64,000 nucleotides of DNA from Secundilactobacillus hailunensis (GTDB lineage Bacteria > Bacillota > Bacilli > Lactobacillales > Lactobacillaceae): the NCBI RefSeq assembly GCF_005405185.1, contig NZ_BJDO01000003.1, positions 1 through 64,000 on the forward strand, in the 5' to 3' direction. The notes beneath the pieces were generated by a model, which saw nothing but the letters and a program-made list of their open reading frames with translations, did not search any database and was not told the DNA's origin. Shown piece by piece: positions 27,902 to 37,332 of this stretch; within the stretch, counting starts at the first letter, position 1, and every line of letters starts with the position of its first letter. The position numbers and the translations under genes are program-made.

Positions 27902-28792
27902 ATGAAAAAATGGCTCATTGCGCTTGCAGGTGTCATGTTAAGTTTGACTCTTGCTGCATGTGGTAGCAAAACAGTTGCCACCACTTCAGGTGGTAAAATT
28001 ACGGAAGACCAATTTTACAGCAGCCTGAAAAATACTTCTAGCGGTAAGCAAGTCTTACAGCAGATGATTTTGAACAAGGTTCTTGACAAACAGTTCGGCA
28101 GCAAAGTTAAGGATTCGGCCGTAACTACACAATACAACGATTACAAGAAGCAGTACGGTTCATCATTCAACAGTGTTCTTTCTCAAAGCGGTATGACGGC
28201 TTCTCAATTGAAACAGCAGATCCGCAGCAACTTACTTTTGAAGGAAGCTGTTAAGGCTGACACCAAGGTAACTGATGCACAGCTTAAGCAGCAGTTCAAG
28301 GGTTATCAACCAAAGGTCACGGTTTCTCACATCTTAGTTTCTAAGAAGTCCACCGCTGACACTGTTATTAAACAGTTGAAGTCTGGTAAGAGCTTCGCAT
28401 CATTAGCTAAGAAGTATTCCACTGACAGTGCGACTAAGAACAAGGGTGGTAAGTTAGCACCATTCGATAACACTGATACACAACTGGACGGTACCTTTAA
28501 GAAGGCTGCCTTCAAGCTAAAGACTAACCAGTACACCACTACGCCAGTTAAGACTTCTTATGGCTATCACGTCATCAAGATGGACAATAACCCTGGCAAG
28601 GGGACTTACAAGCAACATGAATCTGAACTAAAGAATCAGATCTATGACAAGCGGATGAATGACAGTGCTACTTTGAAGAGCGTCGTTTCTAAGGTGCTTA
28701 AGAAGGGTAATGTTTCAATCAAGGATAGTCAATTACAAAACGTCCTTGCTGACTACTTGACTTCAAGCAGTTCATCAAAGGTTTCTAAGTAA
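27902..28792 (+). CDS. prsA: Foldase lipoprotein PrsA (peptidyl-prolyl isomerase)
   Basis: A 296-residue lipoprotein with signal peptide and lipobox LTLAAC near residue 20. It has an N-terminal SurA-like chaperone region and a parvulin PPIase domain ([11 protein letters not shown] ... [17 protein letters not shown] ... YGYHVIKM), then a C-terminal chaperone arm. It helps exported proteins fold outside the membrane. MKKW at 27902 is the natural signal-peptide start. An ATG at 27884 would add six residues and has poor SD spacing. Confidence 0.96.
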   Translation: MKKWLIALAGVMLSLTLAACGSKTVATTSGGKITEDQFYSSLKNTSSGKQVLQQMILNKVLDKQFGSKVKDSAVTTQYNDYKKQYGSSFNSVLSQSGMTASQLKQQIRSNLLLKEAVKADTKVTDAQLKQQFKGYQPKVTVSHILVSKKSTADTVIKQLKSGKSFASLAKKYSTDSATKNKGGKLAPFDNTDTQLDGTFKKAAFKLKTNQYTTTPVKTSYGYHVIKMDNNPGKGTYKQHESELKNQIYDKRMNDSATLKSVVSKVLKKGNVSIKDSQLQNVLADYLTSSSSSKVSK

Positions 28793-28806
28793 TAATAAGC
28801 TAAATA

Positions 28807-28839
28807 AAAAGGTCGATCACATTGTGGTCGGCCTTTTGT
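28807..28839 (+). terminator. Terminator after prsA
   Basis: AAAGGTCGATCACA / TGTGGTCGGCCTTTT with a T run lies 14 nt past the prsA stop. It separates prsA from the converging yhaM gene. Confidence 0.9.
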
Positions 28840-28844
28840 TTAGC

Positions 28845-29831
28845 TTATTTTTGATCATCTTGACTACTAGTACTGCCAGTCTCTGGTGCATTTGGCCGAT
28901 AAAACGAACGGCCATCCATGGCAAACAGCCGTTCACCAAATTCACCGGGAGTCGTATTTTCAACGGCATTCGTCATCATCCTAATCGAAGCATCCAGTTC
29001 ATCTAATTGATGCAGGACTTCTGCTTCTAACAAACGGGGCCGCACTGGTGACCCATATTCCATCAGACCGTGATGGGCCAAGATCATGTGCCGCAGCAGC
29101 ACCACGTTTTCATTATGCACATCAAACTTAAGTTCATTGCAGGCCGACACGATCTCGCCGTCCACAATACTAATATGCCCTAAAAGGTTCCCCTCCACCG
29201 TGTACTGCGTGGAAACAGGACCGGATAATTCAATCACTTTCCCAAGATCATGTAAAATGGCACCCGCGTAAAGTAACGGGGCATTAATGGTTGGGTACTG
29301 CTTCACCACGCTATGGGCCAACCGCAGAATCGATAGCGTGTGAAAGGCTAAACCACCCTCAAACGCATGGTGATTATGTTTGGCCGCCGGATAGGTGAAA
29401 AAAGCGTCCCGGTGTTTAGCAATGAGGAAGCGAACGATTCGGTTCCAGACCTGATTAGTGATCTCAAAGACCACTTGATTCAGCTCATCTTCCATTTCAC
29501 TGGCCTTCATCGGCGCGTGAACCACGAATTCACTGGGATCTTGCGGTTCGTCAGCATTGGCAAGCCGCAAAGCGTTGATCTTAACCTGTGGCGAGCCCTG
29601 ATACATTTCCCGTTTACCGGTTAAATGTACCACTCGGCCAGCTTTAAACCGTTCAATATCAGCGGCACTGGCATCCCAAAACTTACCGGTGATCTCGCCA
29701 GACTGATCTTCAAAGGTCAGATCAAGGTACTGCTTGCCATTTTTGGCAACGCGGACGTTGACGTTCTTTAAAAGTGCCATCAGATTCATCTGTTCACCCA
29801 CTGCATGAGCCATTAATTGTTTTTCTGCCAT
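28845..29831 (-). CDS. yhaM: 3'-5' exoribonuclease YhaM
   Basis: A 328-residue RNase with an N-terminal OB-fold (residues 15-100) and an HD domain (HHAFEGGLAFHTLSILRLA; GAILHDLGKV; LRHMILAHHG). It trims short single-stranded overhangs on RNA and DNA. It is the last gene of the yhaO-yhaN-yhaM cluster, with a 37-nt gap after yhaN. The last residues are a Ser/Asp tail. Confidence 0.95.
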   Translation of the reverse strand: MAEKQLMAHAVGEQMNLMALLKNVNVRVAKNGKQYLDLTFEDQSGEITGKFWDASAADIERFKAGRVVHLTGKREMYQGSPQVKINALRLANADEPQDPSEFVVHAPMKASEMEDELNQVVFEITNQVWNRIVRFLIAKHRDAFFTYPAAKHNHHAFEGGLAFHTLSILRLAHSVVKQYPTINAPLLYAGAILHDLGKVIELSGPVSTQYTVEGNLLGHISIVDGEIVSACNELKFDVHNENVVLLRHMILAHHGLMEYGSPVRPRLLEAEVLHQLDELDASIRMMTNAVENTTPGEFGERLFAMDGRSFYRPNAPETGSTSSQDDQK

Positions 29832-29868
29832 GGTTAATCCCCCTCGTTTAAGCTAAGTTTACCGTTTT

Positions 29869-32520
29869 TCAAACCGACTTTCCAGCCAGCTGATAGACCT
29901 CATGTTCGTCAACCAGGGCTAAATTATCGTGATTAGCCGTTAAATAGATGATTTGACTGGTCTGGGCTAACTGTTTGAGCATTTTTAGTGCCGCCTGGGT
30001 CCGCGGACGGTCAAAGTTCACGAAAGCATCGTCAATAATAATCGGCATGGCGATCACATCCGCCATAACTTTAGTAAACGCGAATCGTAATGCAACGTAC
30101 AACTGTTCAGCAGTTCCACTGGACAATTCCCCTACGTCAAAGGTTAAATCATCTTCGCGGATCACCTGCACGGTGGCATCCGTAAAATTGATCTGCCGGT
30201 AGCGGTTATCCGTTAACGCTTGGAAATACTGTTCCGCCACCTTGATAATTTTCGGCTGCCGGCCCTGTGACGCATTGATTAACGTCTGATCGATCCAGTT
30301 TATCAGCAACTTTTTGGTCAGCCAATCATCCGTTAGCTCGTTGATCTCAGTCTGTAAATCCGCTTGGTGCTGCAACAACGTCTGATACTTATCACTGGAA
30401 GCTAGCTGCTGCAACTGATAATGCTGCTGGCTGGATTGGGTCAGTAATTCTGACTGTCGCTGCTGTTTTTCTAGGTACTGCGTGTGAATTTTCTGGCTGG
30501 TTTGTTCCAGAACAGTCTGTGAGGCAGCCGCATCTAGAATTTGGCGATCAGCCTGAGATAATTGCGCATTTAATAGCTTCAACCGCTCATTTTGCTGGGC
30601 GGTTGCCTGATCCTGCTGATAACGTGCTTCAAACGCCGTAAACGTGGTTAACCCATACTGATTTAATAGTTGGGTCAGCGCAGTTTGCTGCGCTTCTAAC
30701 TGCTGTTTAAGCTGGTCTTGCCGTTGCGTACTGGTCGTCAGCGCTTCATTAGCCCAGTGCAGGCGCTGGCCTTCATCGCGCCTAGCTGACAAGAACTGAC
30801 TGAGCTGCTGCAGTTGCTGGTCATTGCTACCCGCTAGATCAATCACGTCACCCGCAAACTGCCACTGTGACAAGAAGGATTGAATTCTTTGACTCGTCTG
30901 ATTACGTTGTTCCTGAAGAGATTTTTGCTGAATTTTCGCCGCCTGATAGCGACTGATGTCAGTTTGCAGGTCCAGCCACCGCTCGGGTGCAAAACCCTGC
31001 AAATGATGTTCCGCGCCAAACTGGGTAACCTGCGCATCCGCGTCGATCAGCTGCTGATCTAGGCTGGCTAACTGCTGACGGTCCTCATCTAGCTGCGACG
31101 ACAGTAACGCCAGCTGTGAGTCAATGGCCGACTGCTGATTGCCAGAGATGATCGGTTTAAAGATTCCATAGGCTGCAATGCCGATTCCAAGAATGCCACC
31201 AATGGTTTTCAACACACCGCTGAGGACAAATAAGGCAACTAGCACAACGCCAACGCCGCCAACCAACCATTTTAAGTTCATCCCCGAAGAGGTATCCGCA
31301 TCCGCTTGCTGCTGTAATTGTCCAAACGTTTTTTGGTGAGCTTGCCACTGATTCGCCCGGGAGTCCCGTTCAATACTCAAATGCTGCTGCTGATCAAATG
31401 AGGCTTCAATTTGCTGCTGCTCACTGGATGTTAAAGGCTTTAAATTAGTTAATGTCGCCCCATACTGCTGATTCAAGGCTGTAAGTTGCTGATCTAATTG
31501 CGCTAACTGCGTCTCAGTTTGATGTTGCCGCTGCTGCGATTGCTGCATAGCAGGCAGTTGCCCCGCCAACTGGTCGATAGTTTGCTGATGCGCCGTGTAA
31601 AATTGCTGGGCATCACTGGCAGCTTGGGTCGCTGTTTGCTGTTTAACCGTTTCCGTCTGCGTTGCCAAATCGGACTTCAGCTGTTTGACCGTGGTCGTTA
31701 ACCGGGTCGCCTTTTGCCAATCAGCCGTACTGATCGGTGTTTTGGCTGATACCGGTGTGTCATTTTTAAATTGCTGATACTGCGGGTACAGTAATATCAA
31801 GCGCTGATATTGATCTTGCTGATGCGTTAACTGCGTAAGCTTTTTTTGAACTGCTGTTAAGTCGCTGGATGTCTGCTGAGCATCAGTCTGCAGCGTCTGG
31901 TACTGCTGAAACTGTGCTTTAGCGGTGGTGATTTTAGCCGTCAGATCATCATATTCATGAAGTAAGCGAACCAATGGCTGAACCCGGCCTCGTGGTTTGT
32001 AGATATCGCCCGCAGTCGCCGTGAGTTTTTGGGTCAAGCCGATCCAGTTCTCACTGCCGATCGCCCCAATGCGCTGAATCCGTTTCACGAGATCAAAGCG
32101 AGTCAAATTAAAGACCGCCTGCAATTCCCGTTCACCAAAGCAAAAGATTTGGTAGAATAATTCCTTATTTAAGGGCTGTAGTAATTGGGATAAGTCATCT
32201 TTGGTCAACGGCATATCAGTTGTCAGATCACGAAAGGTCACTTTACCGCCGTGCGTGCCACCCACCCGTTTAAGCCAGTACTTGGTCTGGCCATGGGTAA
32301 AATACAGTTCGCCACCGTATTGCGACCCAGCTTTTGGCCGGTACATAGCATAGCGGTGCTTAGCGGTTTCAAAACCAAACAGCAGACTGGTGATGAAGGC
32401 CACCAGAGTGGATTTACCCGCTTCATTTTCACCATACAAGAGTGTGAATTGATCAGGCAATTCGATGGTTGTATCGTGAAATTTGCCGAATCCATAGATT
32501 TTAATTGTTGTGATCTGCAT
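29869..32520 (-). CDS. yhaN: SMC-like ATPase YhaN with a membrane hairpin
   Basis: An 883-residue Rad50/SbcC-like ATPase. Walker A (GENEAGKST near 32) and the C-terminal ABC signature (VGELSSGTAEQLYVALRF) and Walker B (PIIIDDAFVNFD) flank two long Gln-rich coiled coils. At the apex, where SbcC has a CxxC zinc hook, it has two hydrophobic helices (about residues 418-460). The complex may therefore be tethered to the membrane. It pairs with the nuclease YhaO. The start is ATG at 32520, 9 nt after GGAGG, overlapping the yhaO 3' end by 20 nt. Confidence 0.92.
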   Translation of the reverse strand: MQITTIKIYGFGKFHDTTIELPDQFTLLYGENEAGKSTLVAFITSLLFGFETAKHRYAMYRPKAGSQYGGELYFTHGQTKYWLKRVGGTHGGKVTFRDLTTDMPLTKDDLSQLLQPLNKELFYQIFCFGERELQAVFNLTRFDLVKRIQRIGAIGSENWIGLTQKLTATAGDIYKPRGRVQPLVRLLHEYDDLTAKITTAKAQFQQYQTLQTDAQQTSSDLTAVQKKLTQLTHQQDQYQRLILLYPQYQQFKNDTPVSAKTPISTADWQKATRLTTTVKQLKSDLATQTETVKQQTATQAASDAQQFYTAHQQTIDQLAGQLPAMQQSQQRQHQTETQLAQLDQQLTALNQQYGATLTNLKPLTSSEQQQIEASFDQQQHLSIERDSRANQWQAHQKTFGQLQQQADADTSSGMNLKWLVGGVGVVLVALFVLSGVLKTIGGILGIGIAAYGIFKPIISGNQQSAIDSQLALLSSQLDEDRQQLASLDQQLIDADAQVTQFGAEHHLQGFAPERWLDLQTDISRYQAAKIQQKSLQEQRNQTSQRIQSFLSQWQFAGDVIDLAGSNDQQLQQLSQFLSARRDEGQRLHWANEALTTSTQRQDQLKQQLEAQQTALTQLLNQYGLTTFTAFEARYQQDQATAQQNERLKLLNAQLSQADRQILDAAASQTVLEQTSQKIHTQYLEKQQRQSELLTQSSQQHYQLQQLASSDKYQTLLQHQADLQTEINELTDDWLTKKLLINWIDQTLINASQGRQPKIIKVAEQYFQALTDNRYRQINFTDATVQVIREDDLTFDVGELSSGTAEQLYVALRFAFTKVMADVIAMPIIIDDAFVNFDRPRTQAALKMLKQLAQTSQIIYLTANHDNLALVDEHEVYQLAGKSV

Positions 32521-33730
32521 CGTCGTCATCCTCCAAACGCGATTGCGCTAATAGTTCGTTCTTAGCCCGGTCAGTTAATCTGACAGTGGTTTTAGGATCG
32601 CGTAAATGATCCGCGATAAACGAATACTGCATTAATTTACCGGCTGTCATTTCCACGTTATCGGTCGTAAAAACCGTTGCTTGCGCCCGTTGCCAGAAAG
32701 CAGCATCTAATTTGGCGTACTGCACCGGCTGATCAGTTGGCGCCACGGTCACTTCATAGACCCAGGCGTGAGTTTGTTGATAAGTCCTTTTTTGAGTCTG
32801 ATCAAGCCGTTCCAGCCAAGTGCCATCGTTTAATCGGCTCAGCAAACTGGCCGAGAGTTTTTCGATCCCGGCCAGTTTCAGTTCAACCAATTCAAACACG
32901 TCTGGTTGGGCCGCCTTAAGGGCTGCTTGCACAGCCTCGATTAACTTAACGTCCGTGGTTGTCTCATCTACCGTTAACGATAGCGACGACCAACGCAGTG
33001 AATCTGCCGGAACAAATTGATGGCTTAACTGCTGGCCTTGGCTGCTGACCAACTGATAGCCATGTTGACCTGATTCAAGTTTATGACGCCCCTGAAGCGT
33101 GCCAGCGTAAATTATCGGTGGCTGTTCGGACAGCACACTGGGCTTATGAATATGCCCCAAAGCCCAGTAATCGTAATGGGTCGCAGCTAATTCACTGACT
33201 GTAAATGGCGCATAGTGATTGACCGCGCCCTGCTTAACAGCACCGTGCAGCATACCGATCTGAAAATCAACTGGACCACGGTCCGGAAACTGCGGCACCA
33301 CGTCTTCTTCCAGCCAACGGTCAGCGTAGCTAAACCCACTGATGGCCACTCGGGTATGGTCGTGCGTGGTGAGCATCTCAGTCGTCACGTCACTGCCAAA
33401 GACACGGACCCCTTCAGGTAAAGATAGCTGCTGATCATCCGTCAAATAATCATGGTTGCCAAATGAAACCAGCACTGCAATCTTGGCATCTACTAATCGC
33501 TGCAGCTGTTCGTTTAAGAAGACTTGAGCCTGAACACTCTGAGTCTCGCGGTCGAATAAATCCCCTACCAGCAAAACGAAGTCGACTTGTTGGTTGATGG
33601 CGTTTGTGACCATTTTTTCAGTCGCCTTGAACGGTGCCTCGTGAATCCGTTGCCAGAGGGTTTTAGGCAAACGCTGCAACCCTTCAAACGGGCTATCTAA
33701 ATGTAAATCTGCTGCATGAATAAACTTCAC
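32501..33730 (-). CDS. yhaO: YhaO-family DNA-repair metallophosphoesterase
   Basis: A 409-residue Mre11/SbcD-like calcineurin phosphoesterase. Metal motifs are HAADLHLDSPF, LVGDLFDRET, GNHDYL, MLHGAV and GHIHKP. It is the presumed nuclease partner of YhaN. The start is GTG at 33730 with AGGAG 9 nt upstream. That SD touches the T-tract of the ylbF-family terminator. Confidence 0.94.
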   Translation of the reverse strand: MKFIHAADLHLDSPFEGLQRLPKTLWQRIHEAPFKATEKMVTNAINQQVDFVLLVGDLFDRETQSVQAQVFLNEQLQRLVDAKIAVLVSFGNHDYLTDDQQLSLPEGVRVFGSDVTTEMLTTHDHTRVAISGFSYADRWLEEDVVPQFPDRGPVDFQIGMLHGAVKQGAVNHYAPFTVSELAATHYDYWALGHIHKPSVLSEQPPIIYAGTLQGRHKLESGQHGYQLVSSQGQQLSHQFVPADSLRWSSLSLTVDETTTDVKLIEAVQAALKAAQPDVFELVELKLAGIEKLSASLLSRLNDGTWLERLDQTQKRTYQQTHAWVYEVTVAPTDQPVQYAKLDAAFWQRAQATVFTTDNVEMTAGKLMQYSFIADHLRDPKTTVRLTDRAKNELLAQSRLEDDDDADHNN

Positions 33731-33742
33731 TAATTGTCACTC

Positions 33743-33778
33743 CTAAAAAACGCCGAAGAAAATTCTTCGACGTTTTTG
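33743..33778 (-). terminator. Terminator between the YlbF-family gene and yhaO
   Basis: AACGTCGAAGAA / TTCTTCGGCGTT is followed by TTTTTT on the minus strand. The T run is adjacent to the yhaO SD, so it either ends the upstream unit or attenuates entry into yhaO-yhaN-yhaM. Confidence 0.88.
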
Positions 33779-33807
33779 ATCTATTTAATCACTGATAAGA
33801 TTCTGTT

Positions 33808-34149
33808 TTAGCTTTGATACAGGTCTTGAATCGGTTTTGTAATATCGTTATTCAGTCTTGCCAGCAGTTGATTGACGTCCTTTTCTTTTTCCATCAAATC
33901 TTTGATAACGTCCTTAGCACCAACTTTGGTTGCCATATCCTGAGCCTGCTTCATTTCGTCTTGATCAGGCTGTTGACCCTGCATCTGTTTTTGCTGCAGT
34001 TTCAATTGTAATTCCTGAAATTTCTTGAATAGATCATAGGCTTCAGAATCAGCCTTCATTATGTTATAAGCACTTTGTAACGCCGTAAATTCATCGGAAC
34101 TAGCTAGCTCCTCACGTAATTCACCAGCGGTTTTTTCAATGTCTGCCAT
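33808..34149 (-). CDS. YlbF/YmcA-family regulator (YheA-like)
   Basis: A 113-residue all-helical protein of the DUF964/Com_YlbF family (AYNIMKADSEAYDLFKKFQELQ). The family includes YlbF and YmcA, subunits of the RNase Y specificity complex in B. subtilis. This copy is most like YheA by context with yhaMNO. The start at 34149 lies 9 nt after AGGAGG. An upstream ATG 14 codons earlier has no SD. Confidence 0.9.
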   Translation of the reverse strand: MADIEKTAGELREELASSDEFTALQSAYNIMKADSEAYDLFKKFQELQLKLQQKQMQGQQPDQDEMKQAQDMATKVGAKDVIKDLMEKEKDVNQLLARLNNDITKPIQDLYQS

Positions 34150-34257
34150 AAAAAATATCCTCCTGTCTTCAATACTTTCATATTGTATCATGAATTGAAA
34201 GTGGGCGAAAGCTGGGGAATGAAAGCTCTTTAATCTTACCTAGACTAAACGTGTTTC

Positions 34258-34289
34258 GTCAGGCAGCGACCTGCATATAAGCGCCTGAC
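34258..34289. other. Hairpin after the PBP gene without a T-tract
   Basis: GTCAGGC (34258-34264) and GCCTGAC (34283-34289) form a perfect 7-bp stem with an 18-nt loop just past the PBP stop. Neither strand has a T run, so it is not a typical intrinsic terminator. Confidence 0.45.
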
Positions 34290-34299
34290 TACACACTCT

Positions 34300-36417
34300 C
34301 TACCCAAACGTATTTTGCCACCACTTTTTAACGGTATTCGCAGCGTTATTAGCACCTTGCTGAATTTGGTCACCCACGCTGCCAGCGCCCTGCTGCACGT
34401 TGTCCCACAAATTATTATTAGACTTCGACGCTTTCGCCAAAGTTGAGGCATCCTGCGTATTAAATTGGGTTTGTTTCGTATACGGCAAGATTTCTTCCAT
34501 TTCCGTCTTGAACAATGGGCCAACACCCGTCCCACTCAAGTTTTCCAAATGGTGACTGCTATTAGTATTGTCAAAACCTTCCCAGGTCGTTAAGACAACA
34601 TCCGGAGTGTAACCCACGATCCATTTATCACGGGTCGCATCACCATCACCCGTGGCATCGGCTTCAGTACTCCCAGTCTTACCGGCAACGGAGTACCCGT
34701 ACGGTTTAGCGTCAACACCAGTCCCACTGTTGAAGACACCCAGCATCATACTGGTCATTTGCTTGGCAACCTTTGGCGACATGACGTTATGCGTTGTCAC
34801 CTTCGGATTATTAACGACCACGTTGCCCGAAGCATCCACGATTTTACGAATGTAGTGAGTATCCGTCCGCGTGCCACTATTAGCAAACGCCGTGTAGGCC
34901 CCCGCTAATTCCTGCGGTGAGACCCCTTTGCTCAAACCACCCAATGCCAAAGCCAAGTTCTTATCCGACTTGGTAACAGGTATCCCAAACTTTTTGACTG
35001 AATCATAGCCTTTATTAACGCCAATTTTATTCAACAGCCAAACTGCGGGTGCATTAACACTATTAGCTAGTGCTTCGTACATTGGAATCTTACCGGAATA
35101 AACGTTATTGTAATTTTTCGGCGTGTAGTGGTTAGTGCCATACGACGTCTTTTTATCTTGCAGTTGAGAATCATAGAAATAACCGTTCTCAAGTGCTGGC
35201 GTATAGACCGCTAATGGTTTAATGGTCGATCCTGGCTGCCGCTTAATTTGGGTTGCCCGGTTATAACCTCGGAACACATGCTTGCCACGGCCACCGACCA
35301 CGGCCATCACACCGCCGTTATTCGGATTAACCGCCACTGAAGCTGCCTGAACTTTAGTCCCATCAGCAGCATTTTGCGGGAACAAGTAACTGTTCTTGAA
35401 GTTTTCCTGCAACCGTGACTGGTAATTTTGATCCAAATACGTGTAAATTTTATACCCATGATTCATAATGTCTGATTCCGTTAACCCGTACTTAGAAATA
35501 GCTTCGTCGATCACAGCGTCAAAGTAGTAGGGATAACGGTAGGAATCCTTATACTGATACGTGTCTGCGGTGGTTAGTGGTGTTTGCTGGTACGCGGTTG
35601 CCTGTGATTTAGTAATATCACCCGTTTCAGCCATTAAGCCCAAGACAACGTTACGACGGTCCTTAGAGGCTTGCGGATGATCGATAGGGTTATACCCGCT
35701 TGGTGAGGTCAGCATCCCGGCTAATACCGCTGACTGCGGCACGGACAAATTAGCTGCATCTGTTCCGAAATACTTCTGTGCCGCATCCTGAACACCCCAG
35801 ACACCATTGCCAAAGTAGGCATTATTTAGATACATGGACAAGATATCCTGCTTTGAATACACGTTTTCAACTTCAATGGCCAGAAAAATTTCCTTTAATT
35901 TACGGGTCATGGTCTGCTGCTGCGTCAAAAAGGCGTTTTTAACTAACTGCTGTGTGAGCGTACTACCACCGCCGCTAATATAATCACGGTGAAGCAGCTT
36001 GTTTTTAGCCAGCAAGAAAAAAGCCCGGGCAATCCCTTTGACTGAAAAACCGTGTTCATGATAAAAATTACGGTCTTCAGTTGAAATGACCGCCTTAGGT
36101 ACGTTTGGCGAGATCTTAGACAGCGGCACATACGTCCCCTTCTGCGCATACAGTGAACCAGCCCGGTGATTGCTTTTATCGTAAATATAAGTTGTTTTTT
36201 CCAGCTGGGCCTTTAAATCACCAACGTTGGCCGTTTTGGCCTGAAACGTTAAGGTGGCGCTCACGACAAAGATCAGCGCTAAAATGGCAACAATGATCCA
36301 GCGGGTCAGCTGATAACGATGCCAAAACTTACCAAAATGGCTTTTAAACCGTTGATAATACGGCGACATCATCGCTTTGAACCCTTGATTTGATTGATTT
36401 CCCCGATTATTATTCAT
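34300..36417 (-). CDS. Class A penicillin-binding protein (PBP1A/2A type)
   Basis: A 705-residue bifunctional peptidoglycan synthase. A cytoplasmic Asn/Gln-rich start precedes one TM helix (about 40-62). The GT51 domain follows, with ISTEDRNFYHEHGF and GGGSTLTQQLVKN. The transpeptidase domain has the nucleophile motif PGSTIKP, SVN and KTGST. The C-terminus is an Asn/Gln-rich tail. It is transcribed alone on the minus strand between the YlbF-family gene and argR. Confidence 0.94.
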   Translation of the reverse strand: MNNNRGNQSNQGFKAMMSPYYQRFKSHFGKFWHRYQLTRWIIVAILALIFVVSATLTFQAKTANVGDLKAQLEKTTYIYDKSNHRAGSLYAQKGTYVPLSKISPNVPKAVISTEDRNFYHEHGFSVKGIARAFFLLAKNKLLHRDYISGGGSTLTQQLVKNAFLTQQQTMTRKLKEIFLAIEVENVYSKQDILSMYLNNAYFGNGVWGVQDAAQKYFGTDAANLSVPQSAVLAGMLTSPSGYNPIDHPQASKDRRNVVLGLMAETGDITKSQATAYQQTPLTTADTYQYKDSYRYPYYFDAVIDEAISKYGLTESDIMNHGYKIYTYLDQNYQSRLQENFKNSYLFPQNAADGTKVQAASVAVNPNNGGVMAVVGGRGKHVFRGYNRATQIKRQPGSTIKPLAVYTPALENGYFYDSQLQDKKTSYGTNHYTPKNYNNVYSGKIPMYEALANSVNAPAVWLLNKIGVNKGYDSVKKFGIPVTKSDKNLALALGGLSKGVSPQELAGAYTAFANSGTRTDTHYIRKIVDASGNVVVNNPKVTTHNVMSPKVAKQMTSMMLGVFNSGTGVDAKPYGYSVAGKTGSTEADATGDGDATRDKWIVGYTPDVVLTTWEGFDNTNSSHHLENLSGTGVGPLFKTEMEEILPYTKQTQFNTQDASTLAKASKSNNNLWDNVQQGAGSVGDQIQQGANNAANTVKKWWQNTFG

Positions 36418-36512
36418 TCGTTTCCCTCAATAAGTAAAAGATTTGCTTCATTAATTCTATCATATTATATAAATGCAGCTAAATTACAACTCAAATTTTA
36501 ACAGTCCTTAAA

Positions 36513-36542
36513 CAAAAAACACGCCAATGTTGGCGTGTTTTG
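36513..36542 (-). terminator. Terminator after argR
   Basis: AACACGCCAA / TTGGCGTGTT followed by TTTTT on the minus strand, just past the argR stop. Confidence 0.88.
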
Positions 36543-36556
36543 TACCCAGTAAGCTA

Positions 36557-37024
36557 TTAATGAACAATATCTGGGTTCATATTTTCAGCAATTTCATCAT
36601 TTAACTGCTGAGCAACTTCAGCATTTGGACTAATGACTAAAATCGTATCATGCCCTGCTAACGTCCCCACAACTTCAGGTAACTTTAAATCATCTAAAAT
36701 TGCGGCTAGCAGATTGCCATTACTGGGTAACGTTTTGATCACGTTCATAAATTCGATGCGTGTCAAACCGATGACCACTTCATTAATGGTTTCGCGCAGG
36801 TGTTCTTCTTCAGATTTATTGCCGGGTTTAAAAATCGTGTAACGCAAGTGTCCATGGCCATCTTGGGCTTTGACAACCTGCATCTCGCGAATATCACGTG
36901 AGATCGTTGCTTGCGTCGCCTTAATCCCAATTTCATTTAGATGACGCATTAGGTCTTCTTGTGTACCGATCGGATACTGATTGATCAACTGTTCAATCCG
37001 TGATTGACGAATACTTTTTTTCAT
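36557..37024 (-). CDS. argR: Arginine repressor ArgR/AhrC family
   Basis: A 155-residue regulator. The N-terminal winged helix carries QEDLMRHLNEIGIKATQATISRDIREM (SR motif in the recognition helix), and the C-terminal domain GTLAGHDTILVIS binds arginine and forms hexamers. The start MKKSIRQSRI at 37024 has AGGGGG upstream. The longer ORF start adds a hydrophobic stretch absent from the family. It sits next to argS, a frequent lactobacillus pairing. Confidence 0.94.
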   Translation of the reverse strand: MKKSIRQSRIEQLINQYPIGTQEDLMRHLNEIGIKATQATISRDIREMQVVKAQDGHGHLRYTIFKPGNKSEEEHLRETINEVVIGLTRIEFMNVIKTLPSNGNLLAAILDDLKLPEVVGTLAGHDTILVISPNAEVAQQLNDEIAENMNPDIVH

Positions 37025-37332
37025 CCTAATGCAGCCCCCTTCAACTGAACTAAATACTGTAATTATTATAACAAAATGAAAAACGAAAAGAAAGCAAGAT
37101 TTTAAATAAGTATTCAATGTTAGTATAATTTAGAATATAAATTAATCAGTTGGAAGTTAAAATTCGGTTTACCGCCCCCAATCTGTCTTCATAGTAACTA
37201 ATATAAATGCAGGAATACTTGGATTGCCGCTCAATCTATAATAACATCAACCTAATACGTTTCTAATGTTATCACACCAAAAAAGATGCGGCCGGAAATT
37301 TTTCCAGTCGCATTATCAGATATTAGATTAAA
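37025..37332. other. argR-argS intergenic region
   Basis: This AT-rich stretch of about 308 nt holds the argR -10 box (TATAAT, minus strand, 37065-37070). It also has an ARG-box-like element on the plus strand (TAAATAAGTATTCA, 37103-37116) and the argS terminator at its right end. I see no gene in it. Confidence 0.5.
37278..37316 (-). terminator. Terminator after argS
   Basis: ATGCGACTGGAAA / TTTCCGGCCGCAT followed by CTTTTTT on the minus strand. Confidence 0.88.
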
